64,000 nt of DNA from SZUA-547 sp963669265 (GTDB taxonomy: Bacteria; Pseudomonadota; Alphaproteobacteria; Rhodobacterales; Rhodobacteraceae): the NCBI GenBank assembly GCA_963669265.1, contig OY769916.1, forward strand, positions 2,728,001 through 2,792,000, given 5' to 3'. Both the position numbers and the translations under genes were made by a program. Every line of letters begins with the position of its first letter. Position 1 is the first letter of the stretch. Positions 34,857 to 43,338 of the stretch are shown here, one piece after another. Under the pieces are notes generated by a model, which searched no databases, was not told the DNA's origin, and worked only from the letters and a program-made list of their open reading frames with translations.

Positions 34857-36377
34857 TTAAATTTCAATCCCCAGTTCGTCCCAGATCTCATCGACGCGCG
34901 CCTTGGTCTCCGCGTCCATATCGAGGACCTCGCCCCATTCGCGATTGGTCTCGCCCGGCCATTTGTCGGTGGCGTCGAGCCCGATTTTGGATCCGAGGCC
35001 CGAGACGGGCGAGGCGAAGTCGAGATAATCGATTGGGGTGTTCTCCAGCACCGTGATGTCGCGCGCCGGATCCATGCGGGTGGTGATCGCCCACCAGACG
35101 TCGTTCCAGTCGCGGGCGTCAATGCCGTCATCCACCACGATCACCCACTTGGTGTACATGAACTGGCGCAAGTAGCTCCACGCGCCCAGCATCACCCGCT
35201 TGGCGTGGCCCGCATAGGCCTTCTTTATCGAGATCACCGCGATGCGATAGCTGCACCCCTCGGGCGGCAGCCAGAAATCGGTGATCTCCGGAAATTGCTG
35301 TTGCAGGAGCGGGATGAACACCTCGTTCAGCGCCTCTCCCAACACCGAGGGTTCATCCGGCGGTCGCCCGGTATAGGTCGAAAGGTAGATCGGCTTCTTC
35401 CGCATGGTGATGGCGGTGACGGTGAAGACCGGAAACTTCTCCACCGAGTTGTAATACCCCGTGTGATCGCCATACGGCCCTTCGTCGGCGTACTCATCCA
35501 GGCTGACATGGCCCTCCAGCACGATCTCGGCCGAGGCGGGCACTTTCAGCGGCACGGTCTTGCAGTCCGCCAGCTCCACCGCCTTGCCGCGCAGCAATCC
35601 TGCGAAATGGTACTCGCTCAGCGTGTCCGGCACTGGCGTCACCGCGGCCAGGATGGTGCCCGGATCGGCGCCGATCACAGCGGCGACGGGCAGCGGTTCG
35701 GTCTTCTCCTCCGCCCAGCGGCGATGATGCTGCGCCCCGCCGCGATGCTTCAGCCACCGCATGATCAGCTTGTTCTTGCCAAGTTTCTGCATCCGGTAAA
35801 TGCCGAGGTTGAAATCGTCCTCGCGCTTGCCGGACGGACCCTTGGTGACCACCAGCGGCCACGTCATCAGCGGCGCTGGCTCGTTCGGCCAGCAGGTCTG
35901 GATCGGCAGGCGGTCGAGATCCACCTCATCGCCCGTCAGCACCACTTCCTGCACCGCCGGCTTGCCGGAGAATGTCCCACCCGCCGACTTCGGCTTCATC
36001 GCCATGACGGTCTTGGCGAGCGGCAGCATGCCCATCGCCTCGCGCAGACCACCCGGCGGCTCCGGCTGGCGCAGGAAGGCCAGAAGCTCGCCGACCTCGC
36101 GCAGATCCTGCCCGGTGCGCCGCTCCTTGCCGTCCAGCGTCACCCCGCGGGCCACCCGCTCGACCGTGCCGAAAAGGTTGACCAGCACCGGCATCTCGGC
36201 CCGCGTTCCGTCTTCCTTCACCACGTTCTCGAACAGGATCGCCGGGCCGCCCGCATGCAAAGTGCGTTTGTGGATCTCGGTGATCTCGCGATCGGTCGAG
36301 ACTTCGCGCGACACCCGCACAAGCTGTCCGTCGGCCTCCAGCCGGTCGATGAAGTCTCGGAGCGAGGAATAGGGCAT
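34857..36377 (-). CDS. ubiD: UbiD family decarboxylase
   Basis: Prenylated-FMN-dependent decarboxylase, probably for the ubiquinone precursor 4-hydroxy-3-polyprenylbenzoate. The length of 506 residues fits. The chain begins SLRDFIDRLEADGQLVRV. The central domain has EGPYGDHTGYYN, which carries the catalytic Glu and metal/flavin contacts, and VVDDGIDARDWNDVWWA lies near the C-terminus. The flavin prenyltransferase ubiX is not in the window. It ends 33 bp from the YciI gene. Confidence 0.88.
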   Translation of the reverse strand: MPYSSLRDFIDRLEADGQLVRVSREVSTDREITEIHKRTLHAGGPAILFENVVKEDGTRAEMPVLVNLFGTVERVARGVTLDGKERRTGQDLREVGELLAFLRQPEPPGGLREAMGMLPLAKTVMAMKPKSAGGTFSGKPAVQEVVLTGDEVDLDRLPIQTCWPNEPAPLMTWPLVVTKGPSGKREDDFNLGIYRMQKLGKNKLIMRWLKHRGGAQHHRRWAEEKTEPLPVAAVIGADPGTILAAVTPVPDTLSEYHFAGLLRGKAVELADCKTVPLKVPASAEIVLEGHVSLDEYADEGPYGDHTGYYNSVEKFPVFTVTAITMRKKPIYLSTYTGRPPDEPSVLGEALNEVFIPLLQQQFPEITDFWLPPEGCSYRIAVISIKKAYAGHAKRVMLGAWSYLRQFMYTKWVIVVDDGIDARDWNDVWWAITTRMDPARDITVLENTPIDYLDFASPVSGLGSKIGLDATDKWPGETNREWGEVLDMDAETKARVDEIWDELGIEI

Positions 36378-36471
36378 GGGCGGCCTGGCCTTGTAATTGT
36401 GAACGACCCTTTGGCCGTCAGCGGACTATAATGCTCCTTACAGCGTTGAAAAGACGACAGGAGGCGCATTC

Positions 36472-37014
36472 ATGCGGGCGATGGCGATAGCGGCGGCGGT
36501 CTGGCTTGCCATGGCGGCGGGAGTGATGGCCGCGGACCCGGACAGGGCGGCGGAGCGCGAGCGCCTGTTCAACGCCCTCGCCGCGTCGCAAAACCAGGCG
36601 GAGGCGAACGCCATCGCGTCTGATATCTGGCGCATGTGGCTCACGCCGCCGAATGAGGAGATCTCGGCCCTGATGGATGAGGCGACCCGGCTGGCCTTGC
36701 TGGGCGATTTCGAGGTCGCGCTCGGAATCTGGGATCAGATTGTCGCCGCGGCGCCGGACTGGTCCGAAGGTTGGAACCAGCGCGCCACGTTGCACTACCG
36801 GCTCTACAACTACGAAAAGTCGCTGGCCGATATCGCCGAAACCCTGAAGCGCGAGCCGAAACATTTCGGCGCCCTGTCGGGGCGGGCGCAGATCGAGCTC
36901 TTTCAGGGGCGCGTCGACGAGGCGGTGGAGACGTTGCGCGAGGCCGTCGCCATCCACCCCTGGATTCCGGGCCATGAATTGATCGACAAAGGGCCGGCGG
37001 AGGTCGAGCTTTAG
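36472..37014 (+). CDS. Exported TPR protein
   Basis: A 180-residue protein with a signal peptide (MAIAAAVWLAMAAGVMA, cleaved near 21) and two to three tetratricopeptide repeats (residues 70-165). These include EGWNQRATLHYRLYNYEKS and FGALSGRAQIELFQGRVDEA. It probably scaffolds a periplasmic complex; partners are not evident. An AGGAGG site lies 9 bases before the ATG. It is divergent from the UbiD gene and convergent with the FkbM gene. Confidence 0.75.
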   Translation: MRAMAIAAAVWLAMAAGVMAADPDRAAERERLFNALAASQNQAEANAIASDIWRMWLTPPNEEISALMDEATRLALLGDFEVALGIWDQIVAAAPDWSEGWNQRATLHYRLYNYEKSLADIAETLKREPKHFGALSGRAQIELFQGRVDEAVETLREAVAIHPWIPGHELIDKGPAEVEL

Positions 37015-37035
37015 CGCTTTGCGCCGGACTACTGC

Positions 37036-37896
37036 TCAGCGCAGAAACTTGTCGCCCTGAAAAAACGCCCAGTCGCCTTTCAGCGGCGGCAGCGGCAGGC
37101 CGAGCCGCGCGGCGCGCTGGGTCCAGTACGCCCGGCCCGGCCCCCAATCCTTCATGTGATAGACGTCATAGCGGCGGAGCGCGCGAAAGAGCCGCCGCGT
37201 CTCCCAGCCGACCTTCAGCCAGCGGAGCGCGCGGGCGAGGCCGCTTGTCGCCCCTATCGCGACCTTGGGATGCAGCGAAATCAACAACCCGGCGTCGGGC
37301 CGGTCCAGTAGGTCCGCCAGCGCGCCGCCCAGCGCGTACTCCCCGGCCTCGATATCCATCTTCACGAAGATCGGCCCATCGCCCGCCAGGTCCGCGATTT
37401 CGGCGGGTGTGATCGTCTCCACCTGCCAGGTCGTCGCCATCTGGTCATGGGCGAGCGAGGACATCGAGTTGCCGCCCTTGCCCCGGTTGGTGCCGAACGT
37501 GGCGACGCCCTTCTCCGGCGCCAGCGCCTTGTCGACCACCGTCGTCTTCGCCTCGATCGCGGGATTGAGGCTGAGATTGCGGCGCAGCCATGTCAGAGCC
37601 ACCGGGTCCGCCTCTATGGTGATGACGCGCTTGGCCTTGAAGCCGGCGAACAGGGTCATTGGCCCGAACCAGCCGCCCGCGTCGATGAATGTCGTCTCCG
37701 CGCGCACGTTGATCGCGAGGGTCTGCACCGTCGCCTTCTCGAAATTGAACGCCGCCATGCGTTTCCAGAATGCGCCCTCGCGCCCCGGGTCGACCGCGAA
37801 TTCGCGCCCGATGATCGAGAACCGGAACGGCTCGCGCACGCCCGGATCGACATCCGGCAGCTTCTCTTCCGTCCTATCGGCCACGGCGTCACTCAT
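37036..37896 (-). CDS. FkbM family methyltransferase
   Basis: A 286-residue S-adenosylmethionine-dependent methyltransferase. It shows the FkbM core: FIDAGGWFGPMTLFAG (motif I), VITIEADP, and FVKMDIEAGEYALGGAL. Such enzymes often methylate sugars of surface polysaccharides or lipids. ATG 37896 overlaps the end of the yjbQ-like gene by 8 bases (ATGAGTGA), so the two are translationally coupled. The substrate is unknown. Confidence 0.8.
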   Translation of the reverse strand: MSDAVADRTEEKLPDVDPGVREPFRFSIIGREFAVDPGREGAFWKRMAAFNFEKATVQTLAINVRAETTFIDAGGWFGPMTLFAGFKAKRVITIEADPVALTWLRRNLSLNPAIEAKTTVVDKALAPEKGVATFGTNRGKGGNSMSSLAHDQMATTWQVETITPAEIADLAGDGPIFVKMDIEAGEYALGGALADLLDRPDAGLLISLHPKVAIGATSGLARALRWLKVGWETRRLFRALRRYDVYHMKDWGPGRAYWTQRAARLGLPLPPLKGDWAFFQGDKFLR

Positions 37897-38305
37897 AGGA
37901 AAGATGCGCGGCGATCTCGCGCGCATGTGGAGCGTCGCGATGCTCCCACAGATAGACGCCCTGCCAGGTGCCGAGCGCCATGCGCCCGCCGATCACCGGG
38001 ATCGACAGCGTGGCGCCCGAAAGCACCGTGCGAATATGGGCGGGCATATCGTCTGGCCCCTCCAGATGATGCGCGTATCCGGCGTCCCGTGGAGCGAGCC
38101 GGTCGAACGCGGCGGCGAGATCGACCCGCACATCCGGGTCGGCGTTTTCCTGAATCGTCAGCGAGGCCGACGTATGCCGGCAGAGCAGGCTGAGCAACCC
38201 ATCCTGCGCGCCGGTCCCTCCCACCCACGCGGCGAGATCGCGCGTGATCATGGTGAAGCCGGGGCCCGGCGTCTGGAATCGGAAGAGCTTGATCGCCTGT
38301 CGCAT
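37889..38305 (-). CDS. YjbQ/UPF0047 family protein
   Basis: A 138-residue protein of the YjbQ family, reported to have a weak thiamine-phosphate synthase activity. It has LLCRHTSASLTIQENADPDV, HHLEGPDDMPAHIR and LGTWQGVYLWEHRD, which contain the conserved His, Asp and Glu residues of the trimeric active site. It overlaps the FkbM gene. The true substrate of the family is unsettled. Confidence 0.85.
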   Translation of the reverse strand: MRQAIKLFRFQTPGPGFTMITRDLAAWVGGTGAQDGLLSLLCRHTSASLTIQENADPDVRVDLAAAFDRLAPRDAGYAHHLEGPDDMPAHIRTVLSGATLSIPVIGGRMALGTWQGVYLWEHRDAPHAREIAAHLSYE

Positions 38306-38352
38306 GGCCGCATGCTAAGCGGGGGACGAACTGGGCGAAAGCGGAGATCGCG

Positions 38353-38781
38353 ATGGCGTATGACGGCAGGTTTGATCCGGATCTCGACTGGCGAGAGGCG
38401 CGGGCGCGGGGCTTCAATGTCGTGGTCGGCCCGTTTCGCGTCGCCACTTGCGGGCCGGGCGCATGGCGGTTTCATTTGGATATGGATGAGCGGCACGTCA
38501 ATTTCGGCGGCGTCTGTCATGGCGGCGTGCTGATGACCCTGATGGACTACGCCATGGGAGTCGGCGCCTCCGAGGCGTCGGAGGACCGGCTCGCCAGCAC
38601 CATCGGCATGGATATGCAATTTGTCGCGGCGGCGCGGCCCGGCGCGCGTCTGCATGGCGAGACCCGGCTGGTGCGGGCCACGCGCGACGTCTGCTTCATG
38701 GAGGCGGAGGTCTGGGGCGATGATCGGTTGGCCGCACGCGCCAGCGGGATTTTCAAGTATTTGGGAAACCCGCCGGCCTAG
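38353..38781 (+). CDS. PaaI-type hotdog-fold thioesterase
   Basis: A 142-residue acyl-CoA thioesterase. The hotdog core shows VNFGGVCHGGVLMTLMDYAMG, in which the His-Gly-Gly and Asp positions are typical of the PaaI group, and STIGMDMQFVAAARPGARL. It is divergent from yjbQ (47 bp) and convergent with mlaC. The acyl group preferred cannot be read from sequence. Confidence 0.82.
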   Translation: MAYDGRFDPDLDWREARARGFNVVVGPFRVATCGPGAWRFHLDMDERHVNFGGVCHGGVLMTLMDYAMGVGASEASEDRLASTIGMDMQFVAAARPGARLHGETRLVRATRDVCFMEAEVWGDDRLAARASGIFKYLGNPPA

Positions 38782-38803
38782 GCGCAATCGGCCGAAAGTC
38801 GCG

Positions 38804-39427
38804 TCAAATTTCAGACAGCGCCATCAGATCCGCTAGAAACGCGTCGATATTGTTGCCGTTCTTGGCCACCATCGCTGCGAATTCCTCGCGTTGAGTGATG
38901 GCGAGACTGACGCCCTCAATCACGATATCATCGATGCGGGTCGCGCCGCTGCGGTCGCTGACCAGCCACTCGATTCGGATTGGCTGCGCGCCTTGCTGCG
39001 CCACTTCCGATTTCACGATGATCCCGCGATCGCCCAGATCCTGGGATCCGGTGACTTCAAGTTTTTCGCCGGAATACTCCTCGAAACGGCGCGCGTAGAC
39101 CGTCGCGATATAGTCGACGAACAGGGTCGAATAGCGCTCCTGCTGCGCTGGATCCATAGCCCGCCAGTTCCGGCCGGCGGAGAATTTTCCGATCTGGCTC
39201 ATCGACGCCGCGTCGGTCAGAATCACACGGAACTCCTCCCGGCGGCCCTCGACCGTGGGATCGTTTTCGATCAGCGCGACGACGCGTTCGACGACGCCTT
39301 GCACGAAGGAGGTCGCCTCATTCTCGTCAATCGCCAGCGCGGACGGGGCGGAGAGGACCAGAAAGCCTAGCGCCAGAACCATTCCACGAAGAGAGTCTAC
39401 AATGTGAAAGCGACCCATATCGATCAC
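38804..39427 (-). CDS. mlaC: Periplasmic phospholipid carrier MlaC
   Basis: Shuttles phospholipids between the MlaA outer-membrane complex and the inner-membrane ABC transporter to keep lipid asymmetry. The 207 residues include a signal peptide (MVLALGFLVLSAPSALA) and the MlaC domain with FSAGRNWRAMDPAQQERYSTLFVDYIATVYARR-like sequence, of which the ARR-type ending is typical. The start may be GTG 39427 (AAGGA upstream) or ATG 39418. It follows mlaA by 32 bp on the same strand, so they form an operon. Confidence 0.88.
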   Translation of the reverse strand: MIDMGRFHIVDSLRGMVLALGFLVLSAPSALAIDENEATSFVQGVVERVVALIENDPTVEGRREEFRVILTDAASMSQIGKFSAGRNWRAMDPAQQERYSTLFVDYIATVYARRFEEYSGEKLEVTGSQDLGDRGIIVKSEVAQQGAQPIRIEWLVSDRSGATRIDDIVIEGVSLAITQREEFAAMVAKNGNNIDAFLADLMALSEI

Positions 39428-39459
39428 CCCATTCCTTTTATCGCGCTCGGCCCGACCCG

Positions 39460-40191
39460 TTAGTTCTCAAAGATGTCGGGCACCGAGTCCGCGTCGATTT
39501 CATCGCCCGCCACCTGCCGCCGGCGGTTCTGCAGATAAGCCGACCGCGCGGCCACATAGCTGTCCGGCGCTTCGAGGATCTGGTCGATGATTTCGGCATT
39601 GTCATGGCGGATAACGACGATTTGACCGGCGCGCAGCAATGGCGTCGCTTCAAAGATACCGGCGCTCAGGAACGTGACTGGGTCGATGAGAACGTCGCCC
39701 AGCCGTCCGCCCGCGTCGCGCACGTTGCTGGGGCCGAGCAGCGGCAGCATGATGAATTCGCCTTCCCCGGCGCCCCATTCCGCCAGCGTCAGGCCAAAGT
39801 CGGTCTTCCTTGGCACCAGACCAAACTCCGTCGCCGGGTCGAGCACGCCCAGACCGAGGATGACATTGGTCCCGAACCGTCCGACCGACTGGCCGAAATT
39901 CTCCAGATCGCCTTGCAGCAGGCTGTTCGCCGCGATCACCGGCTGACCAAGCGTGTCGAACCCGTTGCCGATCAGGTGTTTGAACAGCGCCGGAAGCTCA
40001 GCGTAGCCCAGCGACGCGGGCCGGATGAGCACCTGATCCAGCCCCTCGTTGAACGAGTGAATGTCGCGGTTGAGCTCTTCATAGGGATCATTGAACGCGG
40101 TGTCGGTGGTCGGCGAGGCCGACGCGCAGCCAGCCGCCGCCAAAGCCAGCAACATCAGGGCTGCGTTACGCAACTTGCCGCCAAAGATCAT
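39460..40191 (-). CDS. mlaA: Outer-membrane lipoprotein MlaA (VacJ)
   Basis: Removes phospholipids from the outer leaflet of the outer membrane. The 243-residue chain has a lipobox AAGC with acylated Cys22, then NDPYEELNRDIHSFNEGLDQ, a hallmark of the family, and FGLTLAEWGAGEGEFIMLPLLGP-type sequence in the middle. It precedes mlaC. The mlaFED transporter genes are elsewhere. Confidence 0.92.
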   Translation of the reverse strand: MIFGGKLRNAALMLLALAAAGCASASPTTDTAFNDPYEELNRDIHSFNEGLDQVLIRPASLGYAELPALFKHLIGNGFDTLGQPVIAANSLLQGDLENFGQSVGRFGTNVILGLGVLDPATEFGLVPRKTDFGLTLAEWGAGEGEFIMLPLLGPSNVRDAGGRLGDVLIDPVTFLSAGIFEATPLLRAGQIVVIRHDNAEIIDQILEAPDSYVAARSAYLQNRRRQVAGDEIDADSVPDIFEN

Positions 40192-40410
40192 CCCGCAGTT
40201 CCCATCGCAGCCGCGCCGTCCGCCGCAACTCCAGAGGATATGGGCGCGCTATGACACAAAGTTCGCAGACAGATAACGCACGGCGGAGCGCTCGACAATT
40301 CGCAGGCGCAAAACGAATCTGCGCGCGTGACGTGAACGACACAAAAAGCTGAATCGAATCAAGCGCCTACGATGGTCATATCGCCCGCGTCCTAGCGTCC
40401 GCCGCGGGCG

Positions 40411-41214
40411 TCACGGCGCGCATCTTGGGCGAATCACGACCTCTGACATGCGCGCGGAGAGGGAGAAATCATCGTAAACCATGGTCATGCGGGCCGCGAC
40501 GCCATTCTCATAGAGATCGAACTCGGCCTCATAGGCGGGGCGCCCTTCCGGCGCGTCCGGGTCGAAATACGCCGCCGCCACGCGCCACCGCTTCAGATCC
40601 TCCAACCCGTCCGGCGCCGCTGGCTCCGCGCCGACGGGCGAGATCGCCGCCGCACCGAACGAAAGCGGCGCGTCTGAGACGCCGTCAAACAGCAACCCCT
40701 CATATATGCTTTCGCCAGCGACGGCCGCTTCAAGCACGGTGGAGAGCTGAGCGGCCGGAAACTGCGCCTCCGCCGGAAGCGTCAGGTCCGGGGTGTCCGC
40801 CGCTTCATAGGAGACCACGCGCGCGCCGCTTGCATCGGTCGCGGCCCGGCCCGATCCGCTTTCCAACTCCTGGCCGTTCGCGCGGGTCGAGGTCTGAAAC
40901 CGGTAGGCGCCGCCATCCTTCGCCTCCAGCGAAGAAAACCGGTAATCGTACACGGATTGCTCGCCATCGCCCGACGTCAGGCGCAGCACCATCCGCTCCG
41001 ACGCCGCCCAATTGTCGCAACTGTCGTCGATATCGACCACCAGCCGCCCCTCTGCGCTGGTGATTCCGTTTCCGCTTACGCCTTCGGCCAGCGTGAGGTC
41101 ATAAACCGCCCGGTGCGGCGCCAGCCCGGCCCCGGCCTGCGCCCAGCTGAGTGGCGCGGCGACAGATAGCGCAGCGCAGACGAGAAGGCGGCGATGGAAT
41201 GCGGATATCGGCAA
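40411..41214 (-). CDS. eipB: EipB/DUF1849 periplasmic envelope-integrity protein
   Basis: A 267-residue exported protein of the DUF1849 (EipB) family, a spiral beta-barrel needed for envelope integrity in Brucella. Signature APHRAVYDLTLA opens the mature part. Two conserved Cys residues (DDSCDNW and RPRC near the end) match the disulfide of the family. TTG 41214 is chosen because GGGGGA lies 7 bases upstream and it gives a normal signal peptide (AFHRRLLVCAALSVAAPLSW); ATG 41259 is possible but has no ribosome site. Confidence 0.75.
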   Translation of the reverse strand: MPISAFHRRLLVCAALSVAAPLSWAQAGAGLAPHRAVYDLTLAEGVSGNGITSAEGRLVVDIDDSCDNWAASERMVLRLTSGDGEQSVYDYRFSSLEAKDGGAYRFQTSTRANGQELESGSGRAATDASGARVVSYEAADTPDLTLPAEAQFPAAQLSTVLEAAVAGESIYEGLLFDGVSDAPLSFGAAAISPVGAEPAAPDGLEDLKRWRVAAAYFDPDAPEGRPAYEAEFDLYENGVAARMTMVYDDFSLSARMSEVVIRPRCAP

Positions 41215-41417
41215 GGAATCCCCCAGTGGGTTATTGTCTGTCCATTCATTACCCGTCATCCGGGCGCGAACGTCAATGCGATTGCGATCTCGTTCCGCAC
41301 ATATAGCGCGATCTGGCCACGGCGCAGGACATAGCGCAAAGAGCCGTCTCAAGACCATCCATTGTTTGTACGATTGTCGCGAGGCCAAACCGATCAGGAT
41401 CGGGTAGAGTCGTGTCC

Positions 41418-42200
41418 ATGATTCACCCGCTGAAACGCGCGCCATTGCCAAAAGGCTTTCTGGCCCGCCCCTTTGCGCATCGTGGCTTGCATGACCGCGC
41501 GCAGGGACGGGCGGAGAATTCGCGTGCGGCCTGCGCCGCCGCGATCGAGGCGGGCTACGCCATCGAGATCGACGTCCAGATGTCGTTGGATGGCGAAGCG
41601 ATGGTGTTCCACGACTATAGATTGCAACGGCTGACGCCCGAACGGGGTGTCGTGCGCAAATTGACGGCGGCCGAGCTGGGCGCGATCGAATTGAAGGGCG
41701 GCGGAGAGACGATCCCGACCTTGTTGGAAATTCTTAAGCTGGTGGCGGGCCGGGTTCCGCTTCTCATCGAGATCAAGGATCAGGACGGTGCGTTCGGGCC
41801 AAATGTCGGACCCCTTGAGCAGCGCGTGGCGGATCTGCTCGCAACTTATGTCGGGCCGGTCGCGGTGATGTCCTTCAACCCGCATTCCGTGCGGTTTCTG
41901 GGGGAGATCGCGCCGGACGTGCCGCGCGGGCTGGTCTCGTTCGACTGGCCGAGAGAAGAGGCGCCGACTCTGACCTACGCGCAACGGGTCGCCCTGGCGG
42001 ATCTGATCGAATTCGAACAGCTCGGCTGCGCATTCGTCTCTTATGGGGCGGAGGCGTTTCCCGCCAAAGGGCCGACCCGTGTGCGGGTGCAGGGATTTCC
42101 GGTGCTCACATGGACCGTCCAGTCGGCGCTGGAGGAGGCGCGAACCCGTCCCCATGCCGATCAGATCACATTCGAAGGCTATCTGCCGGGGCGCCGTTAG
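41418..42200 (+). CDS. Glycerophosphodiester phosphodiesterase
   Basis: Hydrolyses glycerophosphodiesters to glycerol-3-phosphate and an alcohol. The TIM-barrel motifs are FAHRGLHD (first catalytic His), AIEIDVQ (metal Glu and Asp), FHDYRLQRLT (second His) and IEIKD. There is no signal peptide, so it acts in the cytoplasm. The start is GTG 41412 or ATG 41418. It is convergent with a small orphan gene, and divergent from eipB. Confidence 0.88.
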   Translation: MIHPLKRAPLPKGFLARPFAHRGLHDRAQGRAENSRAACAAAIEAGYAIEIDVQMSLDGEAMVFHDYRLQRLTPERGVVRKLTAAELGAIELKGGGETIPTLLEILKLVAGRVPLLIEIKDQDGAFGPNVGPLEQRVADLLATYVGPVAVMSFNPHSVRFLGEIAPDVPRGLVSFDWPREEAPTLTYAQRVALADLIEFEQLGCAFVSYGAEAFPAKGPTRVRVQGFPVLTWTVQSALEEARTRPHADQITFEGYLPGRR

Positions 42201-42215
42201 CGCGCGGCGCGCGCT
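42199..42215 (+). terminator. GC-only stem-loop between convergent genes
   Basis: AGCGCGC-GGC-GCGCGCT forms a 7-bp stem with a 3-base loop just past the phosphodiesterase stop. There is no T-run. It may act as a weak two-way terminator. Confidence 0.35.
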
Positions 42216-42222
42216 GTCCGGT

Positions 42223-42477
42223 TCAGCCGTTTTGCTCTGCTGCGGCCAGACGCGTGACGCTCGCGGCGCCGGAGCTGAGATAGTCGGCGCCGTAGAACAC
42301 GAGCGCGCCCTCTTTGGTCTTGAGCATCAGGCCGCGCTCCATATCCGCCCATTCGTCCTGGGGATAGTCAGCGGAGAATTCGGAAGTGACGGTGGAGAAC
42401 ACGACCGCGCCTTCATTCGATCCGTTGATCTCAACCTGATCGCCGATTTTGAATTCGCTAAGGTCGATGCTGCTCAC
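42223..42477 (-). CDS. Small hypothetical protein
   Basis: An 84-residue beta-rich, acidic protein (FKIGDQVEINGSNEGAVVF at the start, then GLMLKTKEGALVFYGADYL). There is no signal peptide or Cys. The opening resembles a small SH3-like barrel of the kind seen in nucleic-acid or metal-binding adaptors, but I do not recognise a family. It starts with GTG, with GGAAGG upstream. It follows the DUF1629-like gene by about 100 bp on the same strand. Confidence 0.5.
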   Translation of the reverse strand: MSSIDLSEFKIGDQVEINGSNEGAVVFSTVTSEFSADYPQDEWADMERGLMLKTKEGALVFYGADYLSSGAASVTRLAAAEQNG

Positions 42478-42573
42478 GGGAATTAGCCTTCCGAATGGGG
42501 TGCCGGGGTCTGATCGCGGCGCATTAAGGCGATCCGGCGCATCGAAGGCAAGCCGCCATCTGACGCGAGCGGG

Positions 42574-43179
42574 TCACGCCGCCGCCGGGCAGGGAAACAA
42601 TTTGAACCCTTTGATCTTCGCCGCGCTAATCGCCTGGGCGAGCGGCGCCGAGACGAAAATCACATGGCGCAAATGCGGATCCATCCAAAGGTCGACATCC
42701 GCAGGCGCGTTGGATTGAACCACAACGCTCGGCGTTTCCATATCGGTCACGCTGAACTGACCATTGGGTCTTTGCGTGACCTTTGGATTTTCCTCAGGCA
42801 GGAACACCGAGCGCTTTTCGGCGATGTTAAAAAAGTAAAATGGGCCGTCGAAGGTGCGGAACATGTCGAAGGTCCAAATTGGAACTTCAACCAGATGGCT
42901 CTCACCCAACCGGAACTGGGCGAGAATATCGTTGAATCGCTGTTTGACGACTGGGAGGTTATTCACAACAGTGAACACGTCTGGCAGTGACGCAAAAGGT
43001 TTGCGGGCGGTCATTTTATCCGGGAATTCGTGACGCGCGACTTTCTCGCCGTTCTTGCACCGCCGAACCCAGTAGTCCTTGGGTCGGGGGTGAGGCGGCG
43101 ATTCATATTCGATGCTCTTTAGATACTTCGAAGTCACCATTAGATCACTGCACCAAATCTTCGCGTCGTTTTTCGCCAT
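42574..43179 (-). CDS. DUF1629/Imm11-like protein
   Basis: A 201-residue cytoplasmic protein. FASLPDVFTVVNNLPVVKQRFNDILAQFRLGESHLVEVP resembles in layout the imm11 (DUF1629) immunity-protein family, where a 'receptor, rear end of loop, G-x-H' block is followed by a beta domain; this is from memory. Composition is less GC-rich than the neighbours. No toxin gene is adjacent, so it is an orphan or a domesticated member. GAGG lies 5 bases before the ATG. Confidence 0.45.
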   Translation of the reverse strand: MAKNDAKIWCSDLMVTSKYLKSIEYESPPHPRPKDYWVRRCKNGEKVARHEFPDKMTARKPFASLPDVFTVVNNLPVVKQRFNDILAQFRLGESHLVEVPIWTFDMFRTFDGPFYFFNIAEKRSVFLPEENPKVTQRPNGQFSVTDMETPSVVVQSNAPADVDLWMDPHLRHVIFVSAPLAQAISAAKIKGFKLFPCPAAA

Positions 43180-43338
43180 TCGTCCCTCGCCCAGATGGAT
43201 TGGTTGAATCCCCTCACGTCAAGGCGACCATAAGACGATCTTTGATCTTCGCTGCAACCCCGGAAGCTCTCGCAATATTGATCCCCCATCGCCGCGACCC
43301 ATGTGTCAGGATGCGCGGAAATCAGCGGAGTGCGCCTC

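Noticed and set aside
34758..36431. 557-codon frame antisense to the UbiD gene
   Set aside because: Shadow frame with His/Arg-rich composition; UbiD on the other strand is complete and conserved.
42199..42215. Strong terminator between convergent genes
   Set aside because: A 7-bp GC stem is present but has no T-run, so it is listed only at low confidence.
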